From contig CP059430.1 in the NCBI GenBank assembly GCA_013874835.1, positions 372,001 to 436,000 on the forward strand: a stretch of 64,000 nucleotides of DNA. Reading direction: 5' to 3'. The notes under the pieces were generated by a model. That model ran no database searches, was not told the origin of the DNA, and was given only the letters and a program-made list of their open reading frames with translations. The translations under genes and the position numbers were made by a program. This stretch comes from Carnobacteriaceae bacterium zg-84 (GTDB lineage: Bacteria > Bacillota > Bacilli > Lactobacillales > Aerococcaceae). Of the stretch, positions 1 to 8,376 are shown piece after piece (the stretch's first letter is position 1; every line of letters starts with the position of its first letter).

Positions 1-380
1 ATATTGATGTGACACCGTCCAATTTACTCGTTCAAATGAATGGAGAACAAATGGTAAGAGTGTACGATAATCTCATTTCTAATGCATTAAAATATAGTCA
101 AGCCAAACGATTACAGCTCACGGCAAGACAAGAAAATAATGGTGTTATTTTAGAAGTTAAAAATGACGGACAAATGATTGACTCAGATGTGATGAATAAA
201 CTTTTTGTTCGTTTTTATCGAGGGGATCAATCACGTTCAAGTCAAATTAGTGGTTCGGGTTTAGGGCTAGCAATTGTAGAAAGTATCATTTTACATCATC
301 AAGGACATATTGATGTTTATTCAACACCCTCGGAAACTGTCTTTCGTATTTGGTTACCACAAACAGTCGTTACTAAATAA
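1..380 (+). CDS. Sensor histidine kinase, C-terminal part (5' end outside window)
   Basis: This is the ATP-binding (HATPase_c) end of a two-component sensor kinase; the start lies before the window and the frame is open from the left edge. Visible ATP-lid motifs are the N box (NLISNALKYS), the G1 box (a DGQ-type loop after VKND) and the G2 box (GSGLGLAIV). The protein ends about 30 residues after G2, as is usual. The sensor and dimerisation domains and the partner response regulator are not visible, so the signal it senses cannot be inferred. It is followed by a hairpin terminator and is the last gene of its transcript. Confidence 0.9.
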   Translation, partial: IDVTPSNLLVQMNGEQMVRVYDNLISNALKYSQAKRLQLTARQENNGVILEVKNDGQMIDSDVMNKLFVRFYRGDQSRSSQISGSGLGLAIVESIILHHQGHIDVYSTPSETVFRIWLPQTVVTK

Positions 381-414
381 AAAGTTTTTAATATAATGTT
401 AGAACAAAAAAGAT

Positions 415-441
415 AAGCCTGACTATTATGTTGGGCTTTTT
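415..441 (+). terminator. Terminator of the histidine kinase gene
   Basis: A 9-bp stem (AAGCCTGAC / GTTGGGCTT, two wobble pairs) closes a TATTAT loop and is followed by a T-run, 35 bases after the kinase stop codon. Confidence 0.75.
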
Positions 442-450
442 GAATATAAT

Positions 451-508
451 GGCTCTTCGTCAAATTGTGTTGGTGGATTATTTCCACCAACACGATTGAT
501 TATAGAGC
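451..508. mobile_element. 58-bp mini-element made of the two ends of the local ISL3 element
   Basis: It starts with GGCTCTTCGTCAAATTGTG, identical to the left end of the intact ISL3 copies at 13597 and 55144. It then passes directly into the right-end palindrome (CCACCAACACGAT and TATAGAGC) of the same element. Nothing of the transposase gene is left. It looks like a minimal MITE or an extreme internal deletion of the IS; no clear 8-bp target duplication flanks it. Confidence 0.7.
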
Positions 509-553
509 AAAAAACAAAGGACAGCATCCAAATCTTGCTGTCCTTTGTTTTTG
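509..553. terminator. Strong bidirectional hairpin
   Basis: A perfect 17-bp inverted repeat (ACAAAGGACAGCA ... TGCTGTCCTTTGT) is flanked by A-run and T-run on the two sides, so it can end transcription in both directions. It sits immediately beside the ISL3 mini-element. From 554 to 736 the DNA is AT-rich and holds nothing I recognise. Confidence 0.75.
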
Positions 554-736
554 CCTATATAAGTCATGAAGTATCTATTTTTATACAATGTTTTTGTAAC
601 TATTTTACCAATTTTATATTATTTGGATGAATAAAACATTGCATATAAATAAATACATATCGAATGCTTACGCCCATACTTTACCACGTTCGTCTTATAA
701 TTTCAACTTATTTTCATTTTTTATCATGAAAACGTT

Positions 737-774
737 AAATCCCACATGATATGCGAACGATTCATGTGGGATTT
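737..774 (-). terminator. Terminator of htrA
   Basis: A 13-bp perfect stem (AAATCCCACATGA / TCATGTGGGATTT) lies 6 bases beyond the htrA stop codon on the minus strand. The U-run after it is weak (TTTTC). Confidence 0.6.
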
Positions 775-779
775 TAGGT

Positions 780-2036
780 TTAATTCATGTTTTGGTTTGT
801 TGTCAGTGTGACAGTGACTTTTTCGAGTTTTCCATTTCTGTAAACATCTAGTGTGACTTTTTCGCCAATTGCGTGACTATATAAATGTTTTCTAAGTGAT
901 ACAGCATTTTTAATGTCTTCGCCATTCCATTTTATGATGACATCGTATTGTTTTAGACCTGCATTATCAGCAGAAGAATTTTCTTGGACTTGGCTAATTA
1001 CGACACCTTCTGTTACGTTTTCTGGTAATGATAATAAACGTTTGCGTTGTGTTGTAGAAACATCAGTCATATCAACTAAACCAACACCTAAATAAGGTCT
1101 TGAAATTTTTCCTTTGTTTTCAAGTTCTTCAATAATTTTCACAACTTGATTACTTGGAATGGCAAACCCGATACCTTCTACGGATGTGTCGGAGATTTTC
1201 ATGGAGTTAATACCGATGACATTCCCATTTTCATCCACTAAAGCACCACCAGAATTCCCCGGATTGATAGCTGCATCTGTTTGAATGGTTTCCATTGTCC
1301 AGTCAGGTTGTTTATCGCCATTTGTATCAATATCTACGCTGCGATTGACAGCAGATATAATTCCTTTTGTGACAGTAGATGCTAATTTAGAACCTAGAGG
1401 AGAGCCAATCGCAAGGGCTGTTTCTCCAACTTTTAGTTCATCAGAATTGGCAAAACTAGCTGTTGTAGACACATCGCTACTTTGAATTTTTAATACAGCT
1501 AAATCTGTTAGTTTATCCGTACCAACAAGTTCAGCTTGTACCGTTTTTCCGTTTTTTAATAATACTTCTAATTCTTGTGCGTTTTCAATAACGTGGTTAT
1601 TCGTAACAATATAAGCTGTATCGCCAGATACTTTATAAATAACACCACTTCCTTCACCGGCTTTTTGTAAACCATTTGAAGCACCAGATAGACCAAATAA
1701 ATTATTTTCGGTATTAGACTGATATTTTGCGATAGAAACAATAGCACCTTGTACTTTTTCAATGGCACTTGTTATAGATGTTTCTGCCTTTGGAGATGAT
1801 ACGGTTTTTGTAACAGATGTAATATTTGCTGGTTGCTGTGTAGGGCGAGTTGTGGCTTGCTGTATATATAATCCACCCATGATAAGAGATGCCCCTAATA
1901 AACTACCAGCTATACCAGAAATCAGCCCTATTTTAATAGGAGAAGCGGTCTTTTTGTGTGGTTTTTCAACGAGTATAGGTTGTTCTTCATTTTCTATTAG
2001 TTGTTCTTCTACTGTTTGTTCGTTATATTCACTCAT
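780..2036 (-). CDS. htrA: HtrA/DegP-type membrane-anchored serine protease
   Basis: This is a surface quality-control protease that degrades misfolded exported proteins. The 418-residue product has an acidic cytoplasmic N-terminus and one membrane segment (about residues 36-58). A trypsin-like domain follows, with catalytic His148 (TNNHVIE), Asp178 (LTDLAVLK) and Ser262 (GNSGGAL), and then one C-terminal PDZ domain (about 315-410). An upstream in-frame start 8 codons earlier is possible, but AGGAGG lies 7 bases before the chosen ATG. engB lies 80 bases upstream in the same direction, so the two may share a transcript. Such proteases often matter for processing surface proteins like those further along this window; that link is inference. 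Confidence 0.95.
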   Translation of the reverse strand: MSEYNEQTVEEQLIENEEQPILVEKPHKKTASPIKIGLISGIAGSLLGASLIMGGLYIQQATTRPTQQPANITSVTKTVSSPKAETSITSAIEKVQGAIVSIAKYQSNTENNLFGLSGASNGLQKAGEGSGVIYKVSGDTAYIVTNNHVIENAQELEVLLKNGKTVQAELVGTDKLTDLAVLKIQSSDVSTTASFANSDELKVGETALAIGSPLGSKLASTVTKGIISAVNRSVDIDTNGDKQPDWTMETIQTDAAINPGNSGGALVDENGNVIGINSMKISDTSVEGIGFAIPSNQVVKIIEELENKGKISRPYLGVGLVDMTDVSTTQRKRLLSLPENVTEGVVISQVQENSSADNAGLKQYDVIIKWNGEDIKNAVSLRKHLYSHAIGEKVTLDVYRNGKLEKVTVTLTTNQNMN

Positions 2037-2116
2037 GTGTTTACCTCCTAAAATAAGCATATTGTTTTGTATGTCTATAAAATAGCGTGTAAACCTTAAA
2101 AGATTCTGAAACGTCT

Positions 2117-2716
2117 TTAGGCGTTATGTTCTTCTTGAATGGCTTGTGTAATACTTTCCCAAGCAGCATCTTTTCCTTCGCCAGTTTCAGCAGAAAATAA
2201 AATAATCTTATCATCATGAGAAAGCTGTAATTTTTTTCTAAAAGTGGACTCGTGTTTGTTCCATTTTCCACGAGGAACTTTATCAATTTTTGTCGCAATA
2301 ATTTGGAAAGGGATATTGTAATAGTCGACAAATTCTTTCATTTGAACATCTTCAGCTGTTGGGTCATGTCTAAAATCCATGAGTAAATAGACTTTTTTTA
2401 ATGTGTTTCGTTGTGTGAAATATTCTTCTAACATATGTCCCCATTTTTCACGTTCGGTTTTTGATACACGAGCATAACCGTATCCGGGAACATCTACAAA
2501 ATAAAAAGAATGTTCAATATCATAAAAGTTAAGTGTTTGTGTTTTTCCTGGTTTGCTAGATGTTCTTGCTAAATTTTTACGATTGACTAATTTATTGATA
2601 AAAGATGATTTACCAACATTGGAACGTCCTGCCAAAGCAACCTCAGGATATTGTGTTGTTGGATATTGTTTTTGAGATACAGCACTAATGACAATATCTG
2701 CATAATTGACTTTCAT
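2117..2716 (-). CDS. engB: Ribosome-biogenesis GTPase YsxC/EngB
   Basis: A 199-residue TrmE-Era-EngA-like GTPase needed for 50S subunit assembly. Motifs seen: G1 GRSNVGKS (30-37), the KPGKTQT switch I region (about 55-61), G3 DVPGYG (75-80), G4 TKID (142-145) and G5 SAE (about 185). Length is normal for the family. The start is chosen at the ATG with AGGAGG 7 bases upstream; a longer frame begins 13 codons earlier without such a site. In many Firmicutes engB follows clpX; here it is divergent from a MATE gene. Confidence 0.95.
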   Translation of the reverse strand: MKVNYADIVISAVSQKQYPTTQYPEVALAGRSNVGKSSFINKLVNRKNLARTSSKPGKTQTLNFYDIEHSFYFVDVPGYGYARVSKTEREKWGHMLEEYFTQRNTLKKVYLLMDFRHDPTAEDVQMKEFVDYYNIPFQIIATKIDKVPRGKWNKHESTFRKKLQLSHDDKIILFSAETGEGKDAAWESITQAIQEEHNA

Positions 2717-2791
2717 AAGTAGCCTCCTATATTGAACTATGATACAATACATCATAGCACATAATTGCTAAAAACGCATATTGGAGGAAAG

Positions 2792-4141
2792 ATGACGACA
2801 AAAGAATTTTATAGAGAATATATTAAAATTGTCATTCCGTTGATGTTTCAAGGTTTGGTCACGACATTGGTGGCTATGGTGGATAATTTAATGGTTGGGC
2901 AACTAGGAGATTTAGCTATTGCAGCAGTTGCCATGAGTAACCGAATTTTAGGAATAGTCCTGTTTACCTTATTTGGCATTGCGGCAGCGTCTAGTGTGTT
3001 TATTGCACAGTTTTATGGTGCACGAGATAAAGAAATGCAAAAAGAAGCCTTTAGAACATCGCTTATTTTATCATCGGGATTAGTGTTCGTATCTTTTCTT
3101 GTTTTATTATTGATACCTGAAACAGTTGTGCATTTTTTTGTACAAGATATTGAAATTGAACGCCTCGCCGTAGCGTATATTCGCATTATGATTTTAGGAT
3201 TTGTACCCTATTTATTAACAATCAATTATGGAACAGCGCTAAAAGTAGTTGGACAAGTACGCTTACCGCTTGTTGCCAGTTTAAGCGGTGTTGTCTTGAA
3301 TACATGTTTGAACTATGTTCTTATTTTTGGGAATTTTGGTTTTTCGGCAATGGGCGTAGAAGGTGCGGCTATCGCAACAGTTTTTGCAAGACTATTGGAA
3401 TTTGGTATTATTTATTATGTTGTCTATACAACAGGTTTTGATTTTAATACGAAGTTTAAAGATATTTTTAAAGTAGATAGAGCGTTATTTAAAGACGTTT
3501 GTTACAAAGCTGTTCCACTAGCTGTCAATGAAATTATTTGGGCATTTGGACAAGCGACTATTTTGAAATTATATGGAGTAAGAGGAAGTAATGTTATTGC
3601 AGCCTTATCTATTTCGGATACGACTACTTCTATTTTTTATTCTATTACACAAGGTATTTCAGCGGCGACACCAGTATTGGTGTCACAGCGTTTGGGTGCT
3701 GGTAAATTAGATGAGGCTTATCAGAATGGAAAAATGTTGTTAAAAACTATTGGATTTGTTGCAGCATGTTTAGGATTGATAATGTTTGGTATGAGTCATA
3801 TTGTACCGAACTTGTATCAAGTATCCAAAGCATCACATGATTTAGCGGTACAAATGATACAACTAACCGGTATGTTTTTTTGGATTTATTTAACAGGTGC
3901 ACAAAATTATTTTATTATGCGTGCCGGTGGCGATATGAAATCTACATTATTAATGGACGGTGGGTTTAAATGGGGAGTTACCATTCCTGTTATGGCAATA
4001 TTAGCCTATTTCACACAGTTTTCAGCTATTGCTATTTTTATGTGTACACAAGTTTGTGAATTTATTCAAATGTGTGTTGGATTACGCTTTTTCTTTAAGA
4101 AACGATGGTTGAAAAATTTAACAGTAAAAGGCAATCGGTAG
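2792..4141 (+). CDS. MATE-family multidrug/cation exporter
   Basis: A 449-residue integral membrane protein with about 12 hydrophobic segments in two similar halves, the usual MATE length and layout. These carriers export cationic drugs or other organic compounds in exchange for Na+ or H+. The N-terminal half carries the conserved VDNLMVGQLG-type stretch and GIAAASSVFIAQFYGA; the C-terminal half has GISAATPVLVSQRLGAG. The start is the ATG behind GGAGG at 2782-2786 rather than the in-frame ATG nine codons earlier. It is divergent from engB. The substrate cannot be told from sequence. Confidence 0.9.
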   Translation: MTTKEFYREYIKIVIPLMFQGLVTTLVAMVDNLMVGQLGDLAIAAVAMSNRILGIVLFTLFGIAAASSVFIAQFYGARDKEMQKEAFRTSLILSSGLVFVSFLVLLLIPETVVHFFVQDIEIERLAVAYIRIMILGFVPYLLTINYGTALKVVGQVRLPLVASLSGVVLNTCLNYVLIFGNFGFSAMGVEGAAIATVFARLLEFGIIYYVVYTTGFDFNTKFKDIFKVDRALFKDVCYKAVPLAVNEIIWAFGQATILKLYGVRGSNVIAALSISDTTTSIFYSITQGISAATPVLVSQRLGAGKLDEAYQNGKMLLKTIGFVAACLGLIMFGMSHIVPNLYQVSKASHDLAVQMIQLTGMFFWIYLTGAQNYFIMRAGGDMKSTLLMDGGFKWGVTIPVMAILAYFTQFSAIAIFMCTQVCEFIQMCVGLRFFFKKRWLKNLTVKGNR

Positions 4142-4191
4142 TCATAATATGTGATGACTACTGATTGTTTTAGCAATATAAAGGAGTATCT

Positions 4192-6255
4192 ATGAGTAAG
4201 ACATTAGTATTGGCAGAAAAGCCGAGTGTTGCAAAAGACTTAGCACGTGTTTTAGGAGCAACACAAAAACAAAAAGCCTATTTTGAAGGAAAAAATTATA
4301 TTGTCACATGGGCTTTGGGGCATTTGATGACATTGAAATTACCCGAAGATATTGACAAAGATTGGCAAAAATGGGATATGGCAACATTACCTATGATTCC
4401 TAAAGAAATTGGTATAAAACCATTGCCTAAAACAACACATCAATTAAAAGCCATTAAAGAATTGGTACAACGAAAAGATGTGAAAGATATTGTGATTGCG
4501 ACCGATGCCGGACGTGAAGGAGAGTTAGTCGCAAGGTGGATACTAGCATTTGCTAAGTGTCAAAAGCCGATGTATCGTCTGTGGATTTCATCTCAAACAG
4601 ATAAGGCAATTAAGCAAGGATTTGCGGCATTAAAACCGGCAAACGAGTATGATGCTTTATACCAATCAGCCATCGCTCGAGCAAAAGCTGATTGGTTGGT
4701 AGGGTTGAATGTAACACGTGCATTGACGGTGAAATATGAAGATAATCTTTCTGCCGGACGTGTGCAAACACCAACATTAGCATTGGTACGTGAACAAGAG
4801 AAAAAAATAGAAACGTTTGTACCTAAGACGTATTTTGTTGTGAATGTTCAATATAAACAGTTAAAAGCAATGTTTCAAAAGCAATTCGACACTAGAGAGG
4901 AAGCAGAACGCTTTATGGAAACAGTGAAAAAAGGTGTTGTTTTAGAGGTAAAAGAAAAAACACATGTGGAAAAAGCACCGTTACCGTACGACTTGACAGA
5001 ATTGCAAAAGGAAGCGAATCAACGGTATCAATTCTCGGCTAAAAAAACATTGTCAATTGTACAAAGTTTATATGAAACACATAAAATTGTGACGTATCCT
5101 AGAACGGACAGTAAGTATTTGACAACAGATATGCAAGCAACCATGAAAGAAAGACTTCAAGCTATTGCCAAGTATGACGAACGAGCAAAAGAGTATATCA
5201 ACTTGGGCGGGAAAGTGATACAAACCGCTGTATTCCAAAACGACAAAGTTAGTGATCATCATGCACTTATTCCAACAGAACAAATGCCAAACTTGTCTAA
5301 ATTATCATCTGATGAAAACAAAATTTATCGCTTTATTGTTGAGCGTTTTTTAGGTTTATTTGCACCACATCATCAAGTGAAAAGTGTGTCTATTAAAGTC
5401 CAATTTAATGACAAACAAGAATGTATCTTTAAAGAAAACAGTGTCCTTGTTCAAGGTTGGAAACAGCAAGAAGTCAGTCGTGTGTCTGTGGACGTAAAAC
5501 AAGGCGATATACTATATGTTCAAACGAGCTGCGAGAAAAAAGTCACTACCCCTCCGAGTGCTTTGTCAGAGGGAACATTATTGGGTGCCATGGAAAAACA
5601 CAGTTTAGGTACACCAGCAACACGAGCAGAAATTATTGAAAAATTGATTAAATCTGACTTAATGGAAAGACAAGCCGTGACATTGAGAGTAACACCTAAA
5701 GGAAAACAGTTGTTACAACTTGTTAATCCTTCTCTTGTGACACCGACTTTAACAGAGCAGTGGGAAAAATCTCTTGAAAAAATTGCCCATGGCAAAGAGC
5801 GTTCAGACAGCTTTTTAAAAGATATTGAAAAAAGTACACGACATCTAGTAGAGGAAATTAAGGGGAGTGAGGTTGCTTACAAAGACTTCACGATTACGTC
5901 CAAAAAATGCCCAGAATGCCAATCTTTATTGCGTGAACGTAATGGAAAAGATGGCAAGCGTTATGTATGTACGAATGCTGAATGTTCATACCAACGACGT
6001 AAAGACCCTAAAGTATCGAATCATCGTTGCCCGCAATGCCATAAAAAAATGGAAATCATTGACGGTAAAAATGGAGCATTTTTCAAATGTAAATTCTGTT
6101 CCATTACAGAAAAACTAGAAAGCAAATCACAACGTCAACAAAAATTAAGCAAACACGAAGAAAAAAGATTGTTACAAAAAATCAATGCTAAACAAGAAAC
6201 TGTTGAAAGTCCATTTGCTGTGTTAAAACAATTAGCGAATGATAAGGTAGAGTAA
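4192..6255 (+). CDS. topB: DNA topoisomerase III (type IA)
   Basis: A 687-residue type IA topoisomerase that passes single strands and decatenates DNA. The Toprim domain begins at LVLAEKPSVAKDLARVLG and carries DAGREGE (105-111). The catalytic tyrosine is Tyr302 in VTYPRTDSKYL, and the SAGRVQTPTL motif is at about 187-196. Two four-cysteine zinc motifs form the tail (about 573-600 and 612-640). It has AAGGAG 6-7 bases before ATG and is followed by its own terminator. Some firmicute topB copies ride on conjugative elements, but the surrounding housekeeping genes and codon use suggest a chromosomal copy here. Confidence 0.95.
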   Translation: MSKTLVLAEKPSVAKDLARVLGATQKQKAYFEGKNYIVTWALGHLMTLKLPEDIDKDWQKWDMATLPMIPKEIGIKPLPKTTHQLKAIKELVQRKDVKDIVIATDAGREGELVARWILAFAKCQKPMYRLWISSQTDKAIKQGFAALKPANEYDALYQSAIARAKADWLVGLNVTRALTVKYEDNLSAGRVQTPTLALVREQEKKIETFVPKTYFVVNVQYKQLKAMFQKQFDTREEAERFMETVKKGVVLEVKEKTHVEKAPLPYDLTELQKEANQRYQFSAKKTLSIVQSLYETHKIVTYPRTDSKYLTTDMQATMKERLQAIAKYDERAKEYINLGGKVIQTAVFQNDKVSDHHALIPTEQMPNLSKLSSDENKIYRFIVERFLGLFAPHHQVKSVSIKVQFNDKQECIFKENSVLVQGWKQQEVSRVSVDVKQGDILYVQTSCEKKVTTPPSALSEGTLLGAMEKHSLGTPATRAEIIEKLIKSDLMERQAVTLRVTPKGKQLLQLVNPSLVTPTLTEQWEKSLEKIAHGKERSDSFLKDIEKSTRHLVEEIKGSEVAYKDFTITSKKCPECQSLLRERNGKDGKRYVCTNAECSYQRRKDPKVSNHRCPQCHKKMEIIDGKNGAFFKCKFCSITEKLESKSQRQQKLSKHEEKRLLQKINAKQETVESPFAVLKQLANDKVE

Positions 6256-6260
6256 TCGAA

Positions 6261-6298
6261 AAAGAGCGAACCCATAGATAGTGGTTCGTTCTTTTTTA
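6261..6298 (+). terminator. Terminator of topB
   Basis: A 10-bp stem (AGAGCGAACC / GGTTCGTTCT, one G-T pair) is followed by TTTTTT, just after the topB stop. The next 150 bases up to the small membrane gene are AT-rich with no clear promoter. Confidence 0.85.
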
Positions 6299-6457
6299 TT
6301 CAAAAAACTCTTTTTGCATATAGAGGGAGGTTGTTGAATCCAAAGGATTTTGAGGATATAATATTATTTTTAGATTTTTTGATATGTAAAAAAGTTAATA
6401 ATTTTAAAAAGAAACTATACTTTTGATATAAAGTCTTTCGCTTAATTTATTTGTCTG

Positions 6458-6724
6458 ATGAAAGAGGTAGTCAGTATAGATAGCCATGAAATGATATGTT
6501 TTTTACCGATGTGTTTAAGCATTCTTTTATCTAGTATCATTACATTTGGATTAGTATTATTTTTGACTGCCGGTCCAGTAGTGTGGTGGACTGTTAAAAT
6601 GATGTTAGAATTTGTATGGAATGTCGGAATACCTTATCTTATGATTATCGTTATTTTATGGATTATCACATGGATTCAAACCAAACGTTTTATGAAACAA
6701 GTACATACATATTATTCAGAATAA
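6458..6724 (+). CDS. Small two-segment membrane protein, unknown function
   Basis: An 88-residue frame with two long hydrophobic stretches (about residues 14-40 and 52-72) and a basic end (TKRFMKQ). No family is recognised. There is no good ribosome site before the ATG at 6458. A second in-frame ATG at 6491 also lacks ideal spacing, with AAAGAGG about 25 bases before it. In favour of a real gene: it fills the gap between two terminators, its composition is that of a membrane protein, and it ends just before a strong terminator. It could still be chance. Confidence 0.5.
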   Translation: MKEVVSIDSHEMICFLPMCLSILLSSIITFGLVLFLTAGPVVWWTVKMMLEFVWNVGIPYLMIIVILWIITWIQTKRFMKQVHTYYSE

Positions 6725-6740
6725 TATTAAAACGATAATA

Positions 6741-6776
6741 AAAAGACGACAGTATCATCATGCTGTCGTCTTTTTC
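6741..6776. terminator. Bidirectional terminator between the small membrane gene and zwf
   Basis: A perfect 12-bp stem (AAAAGACGACAG / CTGTCGTCTTTT) with a 10-base loop has A-rich and T-rich flanks, so it serves the two convergent genes. It ends right next to the zwf stop codon. Confidence 0.85.
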
Positions 6777-6777
6777 G

Positions 6778-8211
6778 TTATTGATTTATCCAATGAAATC
6801 CGTCTTTTTCTAGTAGTTGGATGCTTTCAATAGGTCCCATGCTACCAGCGGTATATGTTGGTATGTTTGATTGTGTGTCATTGTCCCATGCGTGACGAAT
6901 GCGGTCAATAAAAGCCCACGATAATTCAATTTCTTCACGGTGTGCAAAGTTTGTCATATCACCATGTAAGCATTCTAAAATCAAACGTTCATACGCTTCG
7001 GGAGCATTTTGTTGCGTATAGGTTTTTGTTAAGTCAATCATTTGGATATGATGTGATAATCCTTGTTCTTTTGTATTGATAAATAGACGTATTTGTTCTT
7101 CGGGTTGTATATGAATACTTAATAGATTACCTGCAACTTCTGGGCTTGTTGGTTTAAATTGGATATGTACACTCGTGTCTTTATGTGACAGACGTTTCCC
7201 AGTACGAATGTAAAAAGGAATGTTTTTCCAACGTGCGTTATCAATGAAAATTTTTCCTGCTACGAATGTTTCCGTACGTGTGTATGCATCAATATCTGGT
7301 TCTTCTTTGTATCCGATAATATCATCATTGCCAATGTATTGTGCACGAACAAAATGTTCTTTAATGGCATTTTCATCATACATACGAAGATGACGCAAAA
7401 CAGAAGCTTTTTCTTCTCGAATATTTTCCCCATTTAATGTTTCGGGTAGTTCCATGCTTAATAACGATAAAATTTGGAAAATATGATTTTGTACCATATC
7501 TCGTAAAGCACCACTTTTATCGTAATAGCCAGCACGGTCTTCAAAGCCAACGGATTCAGCTAAGGTAATTTGAATATTGTCGATGTATTCAGCATGCCAA
7601 CAAGCTTTTAATAGTGCATTATGGCAGCGTAAAGCGGTAATGTTTTGTACCATTTCTTTGCCGAGATAATGGTCGATACGGAATATTTGATTTTCATCAA
7701 ATGTTTGAGTGAGTTGATTGTTTAACTCAATAGCCGTTTGTAAATTATGTCCAAATGGTTTTTCAATAATTAAACGATTAAACCCATTTGATGTTAACAA
7801 ATGTTGCGTTTTAATATGTTGAGCAATCGTACCAAAAAAGTTTGGAGCAACAGATAAATAGAACACACGATTACCCAATGTGTGATATGTCGCATCTAGT
7901 GTATCTGCCAAATGTTTTAGTTGATCATAATGTTGTGTATGTTCGACGTTATGTGATAAATAGTAGAAATGGCTTGCAAATGCTTTTTTTTCTGCATCAT
8001 CATTCGATAATTGTTGAATGGATTCTAAAACAACTTCTTGATAGTAATCATTACTCCATTCACGACGTGCTGTTCCTATAACGGCAAACGAGTTTTTTAA
8101 ATGTCCTTTTTTAAAAAGGCGGAACAAGGCTGGATATAGTTTGCGTTTTGCCAAATCACCCGTTCCACCAAAGATAGTGATTAAAACAGGTATTTCTTGA
8201 ATAATGGTCAT
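6778..8211 (-). CDS. zwf: Glucose-6-phosphate 1-dehydrogenase
   Basis: It oxidises glucose-6-phosphate to 6-phosphogluconolactone with NADP+, the first step of the oxidative pentose phosphate pathway. The 477-residue protein has the N-terminal nucleotide-binding motif GGTGDLAKRK (15-24), the EKPFG motif (about 150-154), and the active-site signature RIDHYLGKE (178-186). Length is typical. The start ATG has GGAGG 7 bases upstream, and a canonical promoter lies about 30 bases before it. It stands alone, divergent from recD2. Confidence 0.96.
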   Translation of the reverse strand: MTIIQEIPVLITIFGGTGDLAKRKLYPALFRLFKKGHLKNSFAVIGTARREWSNDYYQEVVLESIQQLSNDDAEKKAFASHFYYLSHNVEHTQHYDQLKHLADTLDATYHTLGNRVFYLSVAPNFFGTIAQHIKTQHLLTSNGFNRLIIEKPFGHNLQTAIELNNQLTQTFDENQIFRIDHYLGKEMVQNITALRCHNALLKACWHAEYIDNIQITLAESVGFEDRAGYYDKSGALRDMVQNHIFQILSLLSMELPETLNGENIREEKASVLRHLRMYDENAIKEHFVRAQYIGNDDIIGYKEEPDIDAYTRTETFVAGKIFIDNARWKNIPFYIRTGKRLSHKDTSVHIQFKPTSPEVAGNLLSIHIQPEEQIRLFINTKEQGLSHHIQMIDLTKTYTQQNAPEAYERLILECLHGDMTNFAHREEIELSWAFIDRIRHAWDNDTQSNIPTYTAGSMGPIESIQLLEKDGFHWINQ

Positions 8212-8240
8212 AGTGTTCCTCCATAAATAATGTACGCTTT

Positions 8241-8269
8241 ATTATACTAATGCGACGTATTTGTTGCAA
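8241..8269 (-). promoter_or_regulatory. Sigma-A promoter of zwf
   Basis: On the minus strand TTGCAA (-35) is separated by 17 bases from TATAAT (-10), followed about 30 bases later by the zwf ATG. Confidence 0.75.
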
Positions 8270-8338
8270 TGAAAAAGCAAGGCTTTTATAAAATATAAAT
8301 TGGAATATTGCTTTTAGATGAAATAATGAAATTGACTG

Positions 8339-8347
8339 TGATATAAT
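8339..8347 (+). promoter_or_regulatory. Extended -10 element upstream of recD2
   Basis: TGATATAAT (TGn plus a perfect -10) lies 30 bases before the recD2 start; no good -35 is seen, as is common for extended -10 promoters. Confidence 0.55.
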
Positions 8348-8376
8348 ACCCATAACTATCATCATAGGAGGGAATC

